From: Paenibacillus polymyxa M1
GTDB lineage: Bacteria; Bacillota; Bacilli; Paenibacillales; Paenibacillaceae
Direction of reading: 5' to 3'
Assembly (NCBI RefSeq): GCF_000237325.1
Contig: NC_017543.1
Span: 62,001 to 126,000, forward strand
Length of the DNA stretch: 64,000 nucleotides
Part shown: piece by piece, positions 18,625 to 28,889 of the stretch
Layout: every line of letters begins with the position of its first letter
Position numbering within the stretch: position 1 is the first letter of the stretch
Notes under the pieces: generated by a model
Databases searched by the model: none
Told to the model about the DNA's origin: nothing
The model's input: the letters and a program-made list of their open reading frames with translations, nothing else
Position numbers and translations under genes: made by a program

Positions 18625-21600
18625 TTATTCGAAAGCATCTTCTGCTAATGCGATTTCTTCCAATATCTCGCTCCCCACTTCTTGTACCAGCAAGTCTGCT
18701 ATGTGTTCGGATAATAAAGCAATCGTGGGAGAGGTGAACAGTTCAACCAAACGTACCTCAACCATAAAAGCTGCGCGAACTCGACCCACAAATTGGGTGG
18801 CAAGCAGTGAATTACCTCCAAGATCAAAGAAATTGTCATTCACTCCAACCTGATCGATACCTAAAATCTCAGAAACAATAGTAGCCAGCATTTCTTCAAT
18901 CGGGTTGCGGGGTTTCACGTAAACAGTTTCCAGCTCAGGCCGTTCGGAATCGGGCTCGACAAGAGCTTTATGGTCTAGCTTTCCATTTTCAGTAAGAGGA
19001 ATTTTATCCAAAATCACAAATGAAGATGGAACCATATGAGCAGGCAACCTCTCGGATACATAAGTGCGTAAAAGTGGTACAAGCTTCCTTGCCAACGTAC
19101 CTTGGAATGGGTCATTTGCATACGAAATTAAAGGTCTCTCCTCAAATATAGGCTCAGGCAGAAAAAAACGTTTTCCCTGTCTGCTCATCCCTCGATGCAA
19201 CAAGACAGCATGAAAAGAATGGCGCTCATCTGCTGTATCACCACAACCAACATGAACGGAATAAGGCAGTTCGTGCTCCCAAGCCCACAGTTCTTCAGGA
19301 TCAATGCCTTCCTTAGTCCAAGTTGAAAGCAGAGGCAGCACGTCCAATTTCGTCCGCTCCTTGGGTCCATGCATGACCTGCTCCCAAATCCCCAGTTCAC
19401 TGGACAATCTCCGGTTCGGTATCCTCTTTACGATTAAAGCTTCAGGATTCTCTTGCTCTATCATGCTTCGTAGAGAAGAGAGGGTGAGGCTTTCATTTTG
19501 CCAATCAAGCACTAGTGGATTACATTCAGGTGAATCCGCACTGAAAGCATCCTCAGCAGAAATGTGAAGCATCACGTCATAACGATACCGTACCAACTCA
19601 CTGTCGCAGCTTCCATGTTTGAGATAAATCTCCACATGACTTATTTGCGGTATCTGACGTTTGAGTGCATAAAAAAATTCAGGTTCAGCGAGCAGTTCGT
19701 TTTCTTCTCTTACTGCATGCTGGGCAGCAGCACAAATACGTGATAACTTCATGTCCTCCGGCGCATGAAAAAATTGTATGGAGGTATGAAAAATTTCTAG
19801 CAGAGCAGCGTTCCTTACATCGCCAACAAAGATTGTCCCACCTGGTTTCACCCGTTGCACCGCTTGATGCAATATATTTATAAAATACTCAATGCTCGGT
19901 AAATACTGCATCATGGAGTTGATGATGACTGTATCATACGAATGGTCTACCAGTCCGGATAGGTCATCTGCGGATCGATGGAGCAATTGCACTTTGTTTT
20001 CCTCTATCCCCACAGTTGCCATTTGACTCCGAATATAGTTCAAAGCCACATCGGACAGATCTAAAGCCGTATAGCATGTACAACCTGGAGCCAGCCGAAA
20101 CAAAAGCATACCGGTACCGCAGCCTATTTCCAAAATACGATCCGCTTTTAATCTTTTAATTTGTGCTACCGTATGTTCGACCCAAGCATGCATTTCATTT
20201 TTAGGGATTGGCTGATTGGTATAGCTGCTAGTCCAACCTGTGATGTTCAAGGTAGGATCTTCATATGCTTCTCCCTGACCATAGGTCGTATCGAAGACGG
20301 TTTGCCATTGAAAAACTTGCTCTTGTTCCATTTGTTCTCCGAACAAAACAGTTTTAGCACTTTCTGGCTTTGCAACGACATGCGCAACCAATCGGCGATC
20401 CTCTGATGTCGGTTCCCATACCTGCAGCACACAATCTTGAACCATTGGATGCTGCTTGATCACAGCTTCAATCTCACCTAATTCAATGCGAAAACCACGA
20501 ATTTTGACTTGCCCGTCTCCACGCCCGAAATATTCTAGCGAACCTCCTGGCAACATACGTCCACAGTCTCCCGATCGATATAAAAGTTTGCGTGTATCGA
20601 ATGGATTCTTAATCAGCCGAGATTCTGTCAAATCAGGACGATTCAGATAACCTTGGAAAACCCCAGCTCCACCAATGCAAATTTCTCCTATAGCTCCAAG
20701 CGGCAGTGGACGCTGGCTAGAATCGAGAATATGAATCTGAAGATCAGGTATTGGCATGCCGATCGAAGCGGGATGCAGTATCGCCTCTTGTATGGATTGG
20801 ATTGGGGCATAGCTCACATGTACCGTCGTCTCCGTAATACCGTACATATTAATTAACTGTGGACTGTCTAATCCGTATCGCTCAATCCAAGGGACAAGTT
20901 GCCTAGGGTCAAGTGCTTCACCGCCGAAAATTACATATCGCAAACCAAGTGGAACCGAATCAGAGCGCTGACAAATCGCGTAAATCAGAAGACGGAAAGC
21001 AGAAGGAGTGTGGTTCAACACCGTTACTTTTTGTTCACGTAACAAGTCCAAAAACAATTCTGGCGAACGACTTGTAGTATAAGGGACCACGACCAGCTTA
21101 CCCCCATGAAGTAACGCCCCCCACAGCTCCCAAACGGAGAAATCGAACGCATACGAATGAAACAAGGTCCATACGTCCTTTTCTCCAAAATGATACCAAT
21201 CCGTTGTTGCCTGAAATAGCCGAACGACATTATAATGTGTGATCAGTGCCCCCTTTGGATTTCCTGTTGAACCCGACGTATAAAGGACATAAGCAAGGTC
21301 ATGGGGACTCACAGCAACTTTAAGAGGCTTGCCATCTTCTAACCGGGGCTTCACTCTAGCATCAATACAGATGATTTGAGCCCCCTTCAATTGAAGCGCA
21401 CGCTCACGCGTTGTCTCTTGTACCACAACGAATGTAGCTGATGAATCACTGAGAATAAAGTTTAAGTGTTCTGTAGGGTACACTGGATCTAAGGCTATAT
21501 ATGCAGCCCCGGTTTTCAAAACACCAAGAATTGCAATAACCGTTTCAATGGAGCGTTCGGTACAAATACCAACCCCAATCCCTTGCCCAACTCCCAAATC

Positions 21601-24600
21601 AATGAGTCTGCGTGCCAAGTAATTCGATCTGACTTCTAACTGCTCATAGGTCAGTTGGCTGTCGCCACAAACTACGGCCACGTTGTCAGGATGAGATTGA
21701 GCCTGTTTCTCAAACAATTGATGCAAACAAGCTTGTGGTGAAAATTCGATAAGATTTTGTCTATTCTCTGTTATTAACCTACGCTTCTCTGTCTCTGATA
21801 AAAGCGGCAAGTCCTTAACAGCACATGTTGGATTAGTGACCAGCCCCCACATCAAAGTTTCATAGCTTTGAATAAATCTTTCAATAGTCGTAGCATCGAA
21901 TATCTCGGTATCAAACTCGCATTCGATCAGCAAACCTTTTGGAGTTTCAAGAAGGTCGAAAATCAAATCCAGCTCAGACGTACCATTGTCGATCTGTGCC
22001 ACTGGAGCGATAAAGGAGACATCCAAGGCAGGGCCAATCTTTAGCGAAGTCGCTCTGTCTGAAAATGTATGCATAACAACTGCAATATCATACAATGGAT
22101 TTCGATTGCCATAACGGTCAGGATTAACCGCATTAACAATTTTCTCAAAAGGACATTCACTATGAACAAAAGCGTTCAAAACTGTGTTTCCAACCCTTTG
22201 AATGAATGACAAAGCACTTTTTTCCGCACTCACTGTCGTACGCAAAGGCAAATGATTGGTAAAGTCACCCACCAGATGTTCAAGCTCGTCCGTTGTTCGA
22301 TTGGACACAGTTGTGCCAATGATGAGGTCTTCACGGCCAGTCCAGCGATACAATAAAGCCTTCATACCCGCAACTAGTGTCACGAAAGGAGTAACGTTCT
22401 GAGCCCGACTCAATGCATTCACCGCTTCTATTAAATCAGTTGACAGGTAAGCGTGTATCCTGCGCCCAACATGCTTAGTAAAGGCATTTCGCTGCCGATC
22501 GGCTGGAAAGCAGGGTTCAAAAGAAGCCCCTTCCAAATGCTCTTTCCAATAGTGCAAATGAGGAGCGAGATAAGTGGCACTTAATCGTGACCGCTGCCAC
22601 TGGGCATAATCAACATATTGAATTCGCAGTTCAGGAAGCGGGTAATCATCCCCCTTCAAAAACGCGGTGTACAATAAATCCAGCTCTTGTAGTAATACAC
22701 CGACCAAAGACCATCCGTCTGCCACGATATGGTGAAACAAGAGGAGCAAAATGTGATCCTCATCACTAAGTCTTATAAGCTGCGCCCGCATAAGCGGATT
22801 TTTATTCAAATCCAGCGGAGAACTGGCCTCCTCTAAAGCAATACGGCGCGCTTCTTGCTCAGCCCGTTCTAGTGAGAGATGGCGAAGATCAACGATTGGT
22901 AATGGCATTGGTTCGGGAGCAAGTACCCGCTGGCGTGGTTCCCCTTCAACAACATCAATACGAACCCGTAGAATCTCATGTCTGTCAAGAAGCTCCTGAA
23001 GGCATCGGTGTAAGATGTCTTGTTGCAGCGTTCCTTTCAGTCGCAGGCCAGTAGGCAAGTTGTAAGCAGTCGTTAAAGGGTCTATTTCTTGAAGCAACCA
23101 GAGTTGCATTTGCGACGTCGACAGCGCGAACGATTTTTCTTTCCTGTCCAGTCGCATAATCACCTCTGGCTCAACTTGCAAACCGGCGTTTATCGCAAGG
23201 TCCACGAGTCGAGCACATTCTGAAGCTATACTTACTATTGTCGCTTCCCCCATCAGCAAGGCGATGGATAGATCAATCCCAAGATCACATTTCAGACGAT
23301 TGCGCAATTGTATAGCCATCAACGAGTCGAATCCCATTGTGCTCATCACTTGCTGGTCTTCCAGAGATTGTTCTGAAAGCATTAGCATTGAAGCTAGCAC
23401 ATCGTGAAGATAAGCGGCTAGCGCCTCTGTTCGATCTATTCCGTTCTCAAGGATTCGCTCAATATAGTTGATGTCCTCCTTCCGCACATCGCAGTACGGG
23501 TGATCCTCTATCGTTGACTCGAATCCAGAAGATAAGATGTTACTTAATTCAGCTTTACTTGTAAGCTCGCTTCCTCTTGCTTCCCTGTAATTTGACCAAT
23601 CAGCCGTTACTGATGGACTCCAATAATGCTTTTTATCGAATGGATAAGTAGGGAGTGCAATTTTTTTTGACTGTCGTGTATTTCTGCCGCTCCAATTTAA
23701 AATAGATCCTCTCGAATACAATGATCCTAGTGTCTCCAAAAGAGTTCTTCTTTCGTCCCCTCCTTTCCTCAATGACGGAAGAGAGACGGTATTAATCAGA
23801 GTCTGAGATATCAAATGTGTGAGTGTTGCTGTTGGCCCGATTTCGATAAATACATCACAACCCAGCCCACCGAGCACTTGTATACCCGCCGCAAATTTTA
23901 CCGGCTGACGAAGGTGATCACGCCAATACTCGGCATTCGGCTTTACTCCAGCTTGCCAAACTGTCCCAGTCAAATTACGAATGAGTGGAATTTGAGGTGC
24001 TCCATAAGCGTATTTTGTCGCAACAGCCTCAAATGGCTCCATCACTACATCCATTTTGGCAGAATGAAAAGCATGCGAAACCCGCAATAGTCGACTATCC
24101 ACTCGATTGGCATTCAGATGCTCGCACAGTTGGTCAATAGCCTCTGTATCCCCAGCAACCACAGTATTCCCTGCACTATTAATAGCAGCGACTGATAAAC
24201 GATCTGCATAAGGTGCCAGCAGGTTTTCTACTTCGGCTAATCCCAGCATAACAGCGACCATGCGGCCGGGTTCTACTAAAGATTGCATTAACTGACCGCG
24301 TTCGGCCACCAATTGCAATCCATCCATCCAGCCCAACATGCCGGAGGCACACGCAGCAGAAAATTCTCCTAAACTGTGACCACTCACAGCAGAAGGTTCA
24401 ATCCCCCAAGTGCGGTAAAGTTCAGTTAGGGCATACTGAAAAGCAAAAAGAAGCGGTTGAACATAAGAAGTGTCTTCCATCCAGTTGTTTGCTTCCTTCT
24501 CTCCAAGAATTGCAGCTTTAATTGATCGCCCTTGAAATGCAGGAAATGCCTGAAGCGTTAGATCACAAGCATTAATGGTCTTTCGGAATATGAATTCCGT

Positions 24601-27600
24601 CTCATACAGTTGCCGACCCATACCGGGGTACGCCTCTCCTTGTCCAGCGAAAATGAAAGCAATTTTGGGTGTTTTGAAAGTCTTTGTTAAAGAGAGTGGT
24701 TTGTCCATTCTTTTATCGATTAAGAGCAATTGAGCAGACATTTCCTCTTTAGTTGCCCCCACCATAGCAATTCTATACTGCAGATCAGCTCGCGTCGTAT
24801 TTGCCGCATGACAGAAATCTGCTAATGAAACTGACGGAGATTCTTGCAGAAACCTCCCGTATCGTTCTGCCAAAGTCCGTAGCGACCATTCACTGCTCGC
24901 TGACAAAGTTAGCAGTTGTAACGAAGAATCGACAGGTTCTGTTATTGGCTTGTCTACAACAGATGGCGCTTCTTCCAGAATAACATGTACATTCGTTCCG
25001 CTGAATCCAAATGAACTGATTCCAGCGATCCTTCGTAGAGAAGGTCCTGGCTGCCAGGGCATATTTAGTGTCGGTACTTTGATAGGAAGCGAGTTCCAAT
25101 CAATGTAAGGGTTAGGCTGATAGAAATGGAGGTTTTTGGGTATAGAGCGATTTTGCAGCGAAAGAACTGTTTTTAGTAGACCCGCGATGCCAGCTGCTGA
25201 TTCCAAATGACCTATATTCGTTTTTACAGATCCGACAAAAAGAGTATTTTCCCCATTTCGTTCCTCACAAAGCGCGTCTGCGAGAGCATGCATTTCTATA
25301 GGGTCTCCCAATACAGTTCCTGTACCGTGCGCTTCCACATATTGGACCTCATTCGGCAGTACACCCGCATTGCTGAGCGCTTCGCGTATAACCGAAGTCT
25401 GGGCAGCCTTGTTCGGTGCGGTGAGACCATTCGTTCGCCCGTCTTGATTGGCAGCCGAACCACGGATCACCGCTAAGATATTGTCTTTTGCAGCTTGAGC
25501 ATCCGATAGCTTCTTCAATACAATTACTGCGCAACCTTCCCCACGTACATACCCGTCGGCGGTACTGTCGAAGGTGTGGCATCGTCCTGTTGGGGACAAC
25601 ATTTTTGCCTTTGAGAGACTAATATACAGTTGGGGCGCGATCGTAAGATTGGCACCACCCGCTAGTGCTATCTCGCATTCTCCATTGAGTAAGCTTTGGC
25701 AGGCCAAGTGCACGGCCATTAACGAAGATGAACAGGCGGTATCTACTGCTATTGAAGGCCCTTGTAGTCCCAAGCAATATGAAATTCGTCCTGCAGCCGT
25801 GCTTAACGCTCCGCCAGAAACAGCATACGGGCCAAGTCGTTCAATATCCATAAACTGCAACCGTTGATAGTCACTGTTGCTAAGACCAAGAAATACCCCT
25901 GTAGGATGACCTGCCAGACGATCTGGCGACTGACCGCTACGCTCCAGAGCCTCCCAACTCAACTCCAGCAGAATCCGCTGCTGCGGGTCCATTTCCATTG
26001 CTTCAGGACGTGAGATATTGAACAATCCAGCATCAAAGACATCAATATCGGATAGGAACCCCCCATGCCTGCTATAAGTTTTTCCTGGCACGTCAGGATC
26101 AGCATCATAATATTTTTCCAGAGACCAACGATCTGTCGGGATCTCGCTAATACAGTCCTCTCCTCTCTGAAGCACCTGCCAGAAATCTTCCGGATCGGAT
26201 GCTCCAGGGAAGCGACACGCCATTCCAACAATCGCAACAGATTCCACATTATCGGTTGGCTTGGGCGGATTTGACTCAAGTTTGTTCACCCTGTTGTTAA
26301 CAGAATTTCTCTCTGTTAGGTATTTCGTCAACTCATGGATGTCTGATTGCTCATAAAGCAACGTCGAAGATAGCTTCCATCCGACGTACGACTCTATCTC
26401 ACTCGTCAGAAGGATGGTTTCTTTTGAGCTGAGCCCCAAAGACGAAAAAGGCATCCGCACGTTAACTTCCTCAGGAAGAATGTCTAGCCGGGGAGCTATC
26501 TGTTCACAGATCCATCGCTCCAGCGTCTCTGCTTTCTCAGGACTGGCATATTTCCCCCATTTGTGATGATCCACTTGAATTGCCCTGTCTTTCTTTTGAG
26601 ATTGCTCCAAGGAACTCCAACTAACAATAGTATTCAGCAACCCGTTTTCATAAGCCTTACGGCTGGCGCTACGTTGAATTTTCCCACTGCTTGTTTTTGG
26701 AATGCTTCCAGGACGAATTAGGGCGAGGCATACTAGTGAAATACCATGAGCGCCGGAGATCGTCTCCCGAATTTGATGAGCAATCGCCTCTATGTCAAGT
26801 TTAGCCTTGCGAGCTGAACGCTCGATTTCGTAGACAACACCAACCCCTTCCGTTCCCATGGTCGTTACAGCAAATGCTGCGCCCGCACCTCTGCGTACAA
26901 TAGAGCAACTTTTCTCTACAGTGAGTTCTATATCCTGTGGATAGTGATTTTGCCCATCGACGATAATTAAATCTTTAAAACGCCCCGTAAAGTACAATTC
27001 TTCGTTCCGTAAAAAACCTAGATCACCTGTACGTAAAAAAGGTCCTTCATTTGTTTCGCTAGTATAGGCCTGGAAAATATCTACTGTCTCCTTCGGCTGG
27101 TTCCAATATCCTGCACTTACCGAGCTGCCTGCTACCCATATTTCACCCACCTGATTATCGGGACAAACTTTAAGTGTTTCCGGGTCAACGATAAGAATTC
27201 TCGTATCCCAACCGGCGTTCCCACAGGATGGCAAGGCAACTCCATTTGTTTCATCATTACAATCTACAATTCGATTCAAGGCCAATTCTGAAGCATCTGC
27301 TATGACATAGGACGGTCCATTATTTAGGGATGACGCAACTTGAAGGGTTGTTTCCGCCATCCCATACGCGGGTGCCAACGCTTGCCGTCTAAATCCGCAA
27401 GTGGCGAACCTTGATGCAAATTGCTCTAACGTATCTTTTCGAACGGGCTCTGCCGAAACTGCTACGGAACCCCAACTGCTCAAATCTAACTCACTTATTT
27501 GCTCTGGCGAAACCTTTTGTATACATAAATCAAAGGCAAAGTTTGGACCTCCACCATGCGTAACCTTCCACTGTGTAATCGCCTCAAGCCAGCGAACTGG

Positions 27601-28341
27601 CCGCTGCACGAAAGAGACCGGGTCCATCAGATATCCACAATGCCCATTGTAAACTGGGAGCATAATTCCTTCGATTAGTCCCCAATCATGAAAAGGAGGG
27701 AGCCATATAAGAGAAACGGAGTCCTCTTTATATCGCAAGGATTGCACCATAAGATGACATTGTGCCAACAAGTTACCGTGCGTGATCATTACTCCCTTGG
27801 GGGTGGAAGTTGAACCAGATGTGTATTGAAGGTAGGCTACCATGTCCGAAGTTGCATCAAATGGAACATAGGAGTTCGCTTGACCACAAGGGATGTGATC
27901 AACCACTAAGCGTAGCACCGTTAAGAGTTCGGGGACCTGTTCTTTACAATCTTCAAGTTGTGCCAATAAACCCGATTCAGTTAACAGAATTACGGGATTA
28001 GAGTCTTGAATTATAGAGCAAATTCGTAGGCTCCCCCGGTCAAGTGACTGATGTCTAAGACGGGGAGGATAAGCAGGAACCGCAATGACTCCAGCATATA
28101 AACACCCAAAAAGCGCTGTTATATAATGGATGCCAGGATTAAAAAGAAGAATCGCCCGCTGACCCGGTTTAACCTTTACCTGTAAAGCACTTGCTATGGC
28201 TTTGGCTCGAAGGTCTAGCTGAGCATAGGTGAGCAAGTCAGACGGTAATTCTCCGTCCTTAAGAAACGTATGTATCGTTTGATTTGGCATTTCTACCACA
28301 CGTTGTTGGATAATTTCCAGAATTGAAGATTTCTTTAACAA
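18625..28341 (-). CDS. Initiating hybrid PKS/NRPS: FAAL-ACP-KS-AT-ACP-C-A(NMT, Thr)-PCP
   Basis: This is the loading and first extension protein, about 3240 residues. It starts with a fatty acyl-AMP ligase (YTSGSTSTPKG near 175; the long N-terminal insertion typical of FAAL) and an ACP (LGLSSKE). Then follow a KS (TACSSS near 870), an AT (GHSLGE near 1325, HAFH implying malonyl), an ACP (MGFDSLM near 1675), a C domain (HHIVADG near 1878), an A domain near 2360 interrupted between A8 and A9 by a SAM-dependent methyltransferase (LEIGCGTG near 2743), and a PCP (DLGGNSLL near 3179). The A code D-F-W-N-I-G-M-V-H-K is the standard Thr code, so N-methyl-Thr is predicted. TTG 28341 is preferred because GGAGGTG lies seven bases before it; GTG 28356 also keeps the frame open but has no separate ribosome site. 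No promoter is obvious in the short gap upstream. Confidence 0.93.
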   Translation of the reverse strand: MLKKSSILEIIQQRVVEMPNQTIHTFLKDGELPSDLLTYAQLDLRAKAIASALQVKVKPGQRAILLFNPGIHYITALFGCLYAGVIAVPAYPPRLRHQSLDRGSLRICSIIQDSNPVILLTESGLLAQLEDCKEQVPELLTVLRLVVDHIPCGQANSYVPFDATSDMVAYLQYTSGSTSTPKGVMITHGNLLAQCHLMVQSLRYKEDSVSLIWLPPFHDWGLIEGIMLPVYNGHCGYLMDPVSFVQRPVRWLEAITQWKVTHGGGPNFAFDLCIQKVSPEQISELDLSSWGSVAVSAEPVRKDTLEQFASRFATCGFRRQALAPAYGMAETTLQVASSLNNGPSYVIADASELALNRIVDCNDETNGVALPSCGNAGWDTRILIVDPETLKVCPDNQVGEIWVAGSSVSAGYWNQPKETVDIFQAYTSETNEGPFLRTGDLGFLRNEELYFTGRFKDLIIVDGQNHYPQDIELTVEKSCSIVRRGAGAAFAVTTMGTEGVGVVYEIERSARKAKLDIEAIAHQIRETISGAHGISLVCLALIRPGSIPKTSSGKIQRSASRKAYENGLLNTIVSWSSLEQSQKKDRAIQVDHHKWGKYASPEKAETLERWICEQIAPRLDILPEEVNVRMPFSSLGLSSKETILLTSEIESYVGWKLSSTLLYEQSDIHELTKYLTERNSVNNRVNKLESNPPKPTDNVESVAIVGMACRFPGASDPEDFWQVLQRGEDCISEIPTDRWSLEKYYDADPDVPGKTYSRHGGFLSDIDVFDAGLFNISRPEAMEMDPQQRILLELSWEALERSGQSPDRLAGHPTGVFLGLSNSDYQRLQFMDIERLGPYAVSGGALSTAAGRISYCLGLQGPSIAVDTACSSSLMAVHLACQSLLNGECEIALAGGANLTIAPQLYISLSKAKMLSPTGRCHTFDSTADGYVRGEGCAVIVLKKLSDAQAAKDNILAVIRGSAANQDGRTNGLTAPNKAAQTSVIREALSNAGVLPNEVQYVEAHGTGTVLGDPIEMHALADALCEERNGENTLFVGSVKTNIGHLESAAGIAGLLKTVLSLQNRSIPKNLHFYQPNPYIDWNSLPIKVPTLNMPWQPGPSLRRIAGISSFGFSGTNVHVILEEAPSVVDKPITEPVDSSLQLLTLSASSEWSLRTLAERYGRFLQESPSVSLADFCHAANTTRADLQYRIAMVGATKEEMSAQLLLIDKRMDKPLSLTKTFKTPKIAFIFAGQGEAYPGMGRQLYETEFIFRKTINACDLTLQAFPAFQGRSIKAAILGEKEANNWMEDTSYVQPLLFAFQYALTELYRTWGIEPSAVSGHSLGEFSAACASGMLGWMDGLQLVAERGQLMQSLVEPGRMVAVMLGLAEVENLLAPYADRLSVAAINSAGNTVVAGDTEAIDQLCEHLNANRVDSRLLRVSHAFHSAKMDVVMEPFEAVATKYAYGAPQIPLIRNLTGTVWQAGVKPNAEYWRDHLRQPVKFAAGIQVLGGLGCDVFIEIGPTATLTHLISQTLINTVSLPSLRKGGDERRTLLETLGSLYSRGSILNWSGRNTRQSKKIALPTYPFDKKHYWSPSVTADWSNYREARGSELTSKAELSNILSSGFESTIEDHPYCDVRKEDINYIERILENGIDRTEALAAYLHDVLASMLMLSEQSLEDQQVMSTMGFDSLMAIQLRNRLKCDLGIDLSIALLMGEATIVSIASECARLVDLAINAGLQVEPEVIMRLDRKEKSFALSTSQMQLWLLQEIDPLTTAYNLPTGLRLKGTLQQDILHRCLQELLDRHEILRVRIDVVEGEPRQRVLAPEPMPLPIVDLRHLSLERAEQEARRIALEEASSPLDLNKNPLMRAQLIRLSDEDHILLLLFHHIVADGWSLVGVLLQELDLLYTAFLKGDDYPLPELRIQYVDYAQWQRSRLSATYLAPHLHYWKEHLEGASFEPCFPADRQRNAFTKHVGRRIHAYLSTDLIEAVNALSRAQNVTPFVTLVAGMKALLYRWTGREDLIIGTTVSNRTTDELEHLVGDFTNHLPLRTTVSAEKSALSFIQRVGNTVLNAFVHSECPFEKIVNAVNPDRYGNRNPLYDIAVVMHTFSDRATSLKIGPALDVSFIAPVAQIDNGTSELDLIFDLLETPKGLLIECEFDTEIFDATTIERFIQSYETLMWGLVTNPTCAVKDLPLLSETEKRRLITENRQNLIEFSPQACLHQLFEKQAQSHPDNVAVVCGDSQLTYEQLEVRSNYLARRLIDLGVGQGIGVGICTERSIETVIAILGVLKTGAAYIALDPVYPTEHLNFILSDSSATFVVVQETTRERALQLKGAQIICIDARVKPRLEDGKPLKVAVSPHDLAYVLYTSGSTGNPKGALITHYNVVRLFQATTDWYHFGEKDVWTLFHSYAFDFSVWELWGALLHGGKLVVVPYTTSRSPELFLDLLREQKVTVLNHTPSAFRLLIYAICQRSDSVPLGLRYVIFGGEALDPRQLVPWIERYGLDSPQLINMYGITETTVHVSYAPIQSIQEAILHPASIGMPIPDLQIHILDSSQRPLPLGAIGEICIGGAGVFQGYLNRPDLTESRLIKNPFDTRKLLYRSGDCGRMLPGGSLEYFGRGDGQVKIRGFRIELGEIEAVIKQHPMVQDCVLQVWEPTSEDRRLVAHVVAKPESAKTVLFGEQMEQEQVFQWQTVFDTTYGQGEAYEDPTLNITGWTSSYTNQPIPKNEMHAWVEHTVAQIKRLKADRILEIGCGTGMLLFRLAPGCTCYTALDLSDVALNYIRSQMATVGIEENKVQLLHRSADDLSGLVDHSYDTVIINSMMQYLPSIEYFINILHQAVQRVKPGGTIFVGDVRNAALLEIFHTSIQFFHAPEDMKLSRICAAAQHAVREENELLAEPEFFYALKRQIPQISHVEIYLKHGSCDSELVRYRYDVMLHISAEDAFSADSPECNPLVLDWQNESLTLSSLRSMIEQENPEALIVKRIPNRRLSSELGIWEQVMHGPKERTKLDVLPLLSTWTKEGIDPEELWAWEHELPYSVHVGCGDTADERHSFHAVLLHRGMSRQGKRFFLPEPIFEERPLISYANDPFQGTLARKLVPLLRTYVSERLPAHMVPSSFVILDKIPLTENGKLDHKALVEPDSERPELETVYVKPRNPIEEMLATIVSEILGIDQVGVNDNFFDLGGNSLLATQFVGRVRAAFMVEVRLVELFTSPTIALLSEHIADLLVQEVGSEILEEIALAEDAFE

Positions 28342-28451
28342 CACTTTCACCTCCACAAATAAAAAGCCATGTAAAATTAAAAAGTGTTTCTTCTTTTGAA
28401 AAGTGAAGGAACACTTTTAGATAAGATTGGCTGGAATGATAGAGTGAATAG

Positions 28452-28490
28452 TGCCGCCACCGTTGAAATGCTAATCCATCGATGGCGGCA
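28452..28490. repeat. Inverted repeat between the small gene and the FAAL gene
   Basis: Arms TGCCGCCACCG (28452-28462) and CGATGGCGGCA (28480-28490) pair with one mismatch around a 17-base loop. There is no convincing T-run in the direction of the minus-strand operon, so this could be an RNA processing or partial-termination element rather than a plain terminator. Confidence 0.45.
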
Positions 28491-28494
28491 TTTG

Positions 28495-28839
28495 TTAAAT
28501 TGCTGTGTTAAATTCGAAGCGTTTCGTAATCTTGCTCTTCCATATCTTCATAGCTGCAGAGTAATCGTTCAGAATACGGATTCCTTCCTCTTGACCGAAA
28601 TACTCAATAACAATTTCAGGTGTATGCATCCATAGATCCATATCACCCAACGACTCCATTGGAAGCGTCAATGACAAAACGTCATCTCCACCAATAAACG
28701 TCCGGTAAAATGTCAGCCTGTGTCCCAGTCCTTGAGGATGATTATTATGTGCCACAAGGATTTTGGTGAAGTTTTCTTCAAATTGAGTTTTTTTGCTTGG
28801 TATTATATAGAAATCAAGGTTATATAAAAATTGTTCCAT
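28495..28839 (-). CDS. Small protein paralogous to the neighbouring 28890-29669 product
   Basis: A 114-residue soluble protein of unknown function, with no signal peptide or membrane segment. AAGGAG lies eight bases before its ATG. Its sequence aligns along its length with the C-terminal half of the upstream neighbour: AHNNHPQGL against AHNQHSQGL, LTLPMESLGDMD against LYVPMRSFGEMD, and a similar helical end after YFGQEEG/YGSEEA. The size and alternating strand-helix pattern are compatible with a dimeric ferredoxin-like (ABM/NIPSNAP type) fold, which is inference only. It lies on the same strand as the NRPS/PKS genes and about 150 bases upstream of them, so it may be co-expressed with the pathway. 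Confidence 0.8.
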   Translation of the reverse strand: MEQFLYNLDFYIIPSKKTQFEENFTKILVAHNNHPQGLGHRLTFYRTFIGGDDVLSLTLPMESLGDMDLWMHTPEIVIEYFGQEEGIRILNDYSAAMKIWKSKITKRFEFNTAI

Positions 28840-28889
28840 AAGTAAACAACTCCTTTTTTAAAGTTCAAAATAATCATATATTTAGATTA

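Noticed and set aside
3867-28356. Many 60-210-residue plus- and minus-strand frames inside the synthase genes
   Set aside because: They lie opposite or out of frame with clear NRPS/PKS domains and lack ribosome sites or family features.
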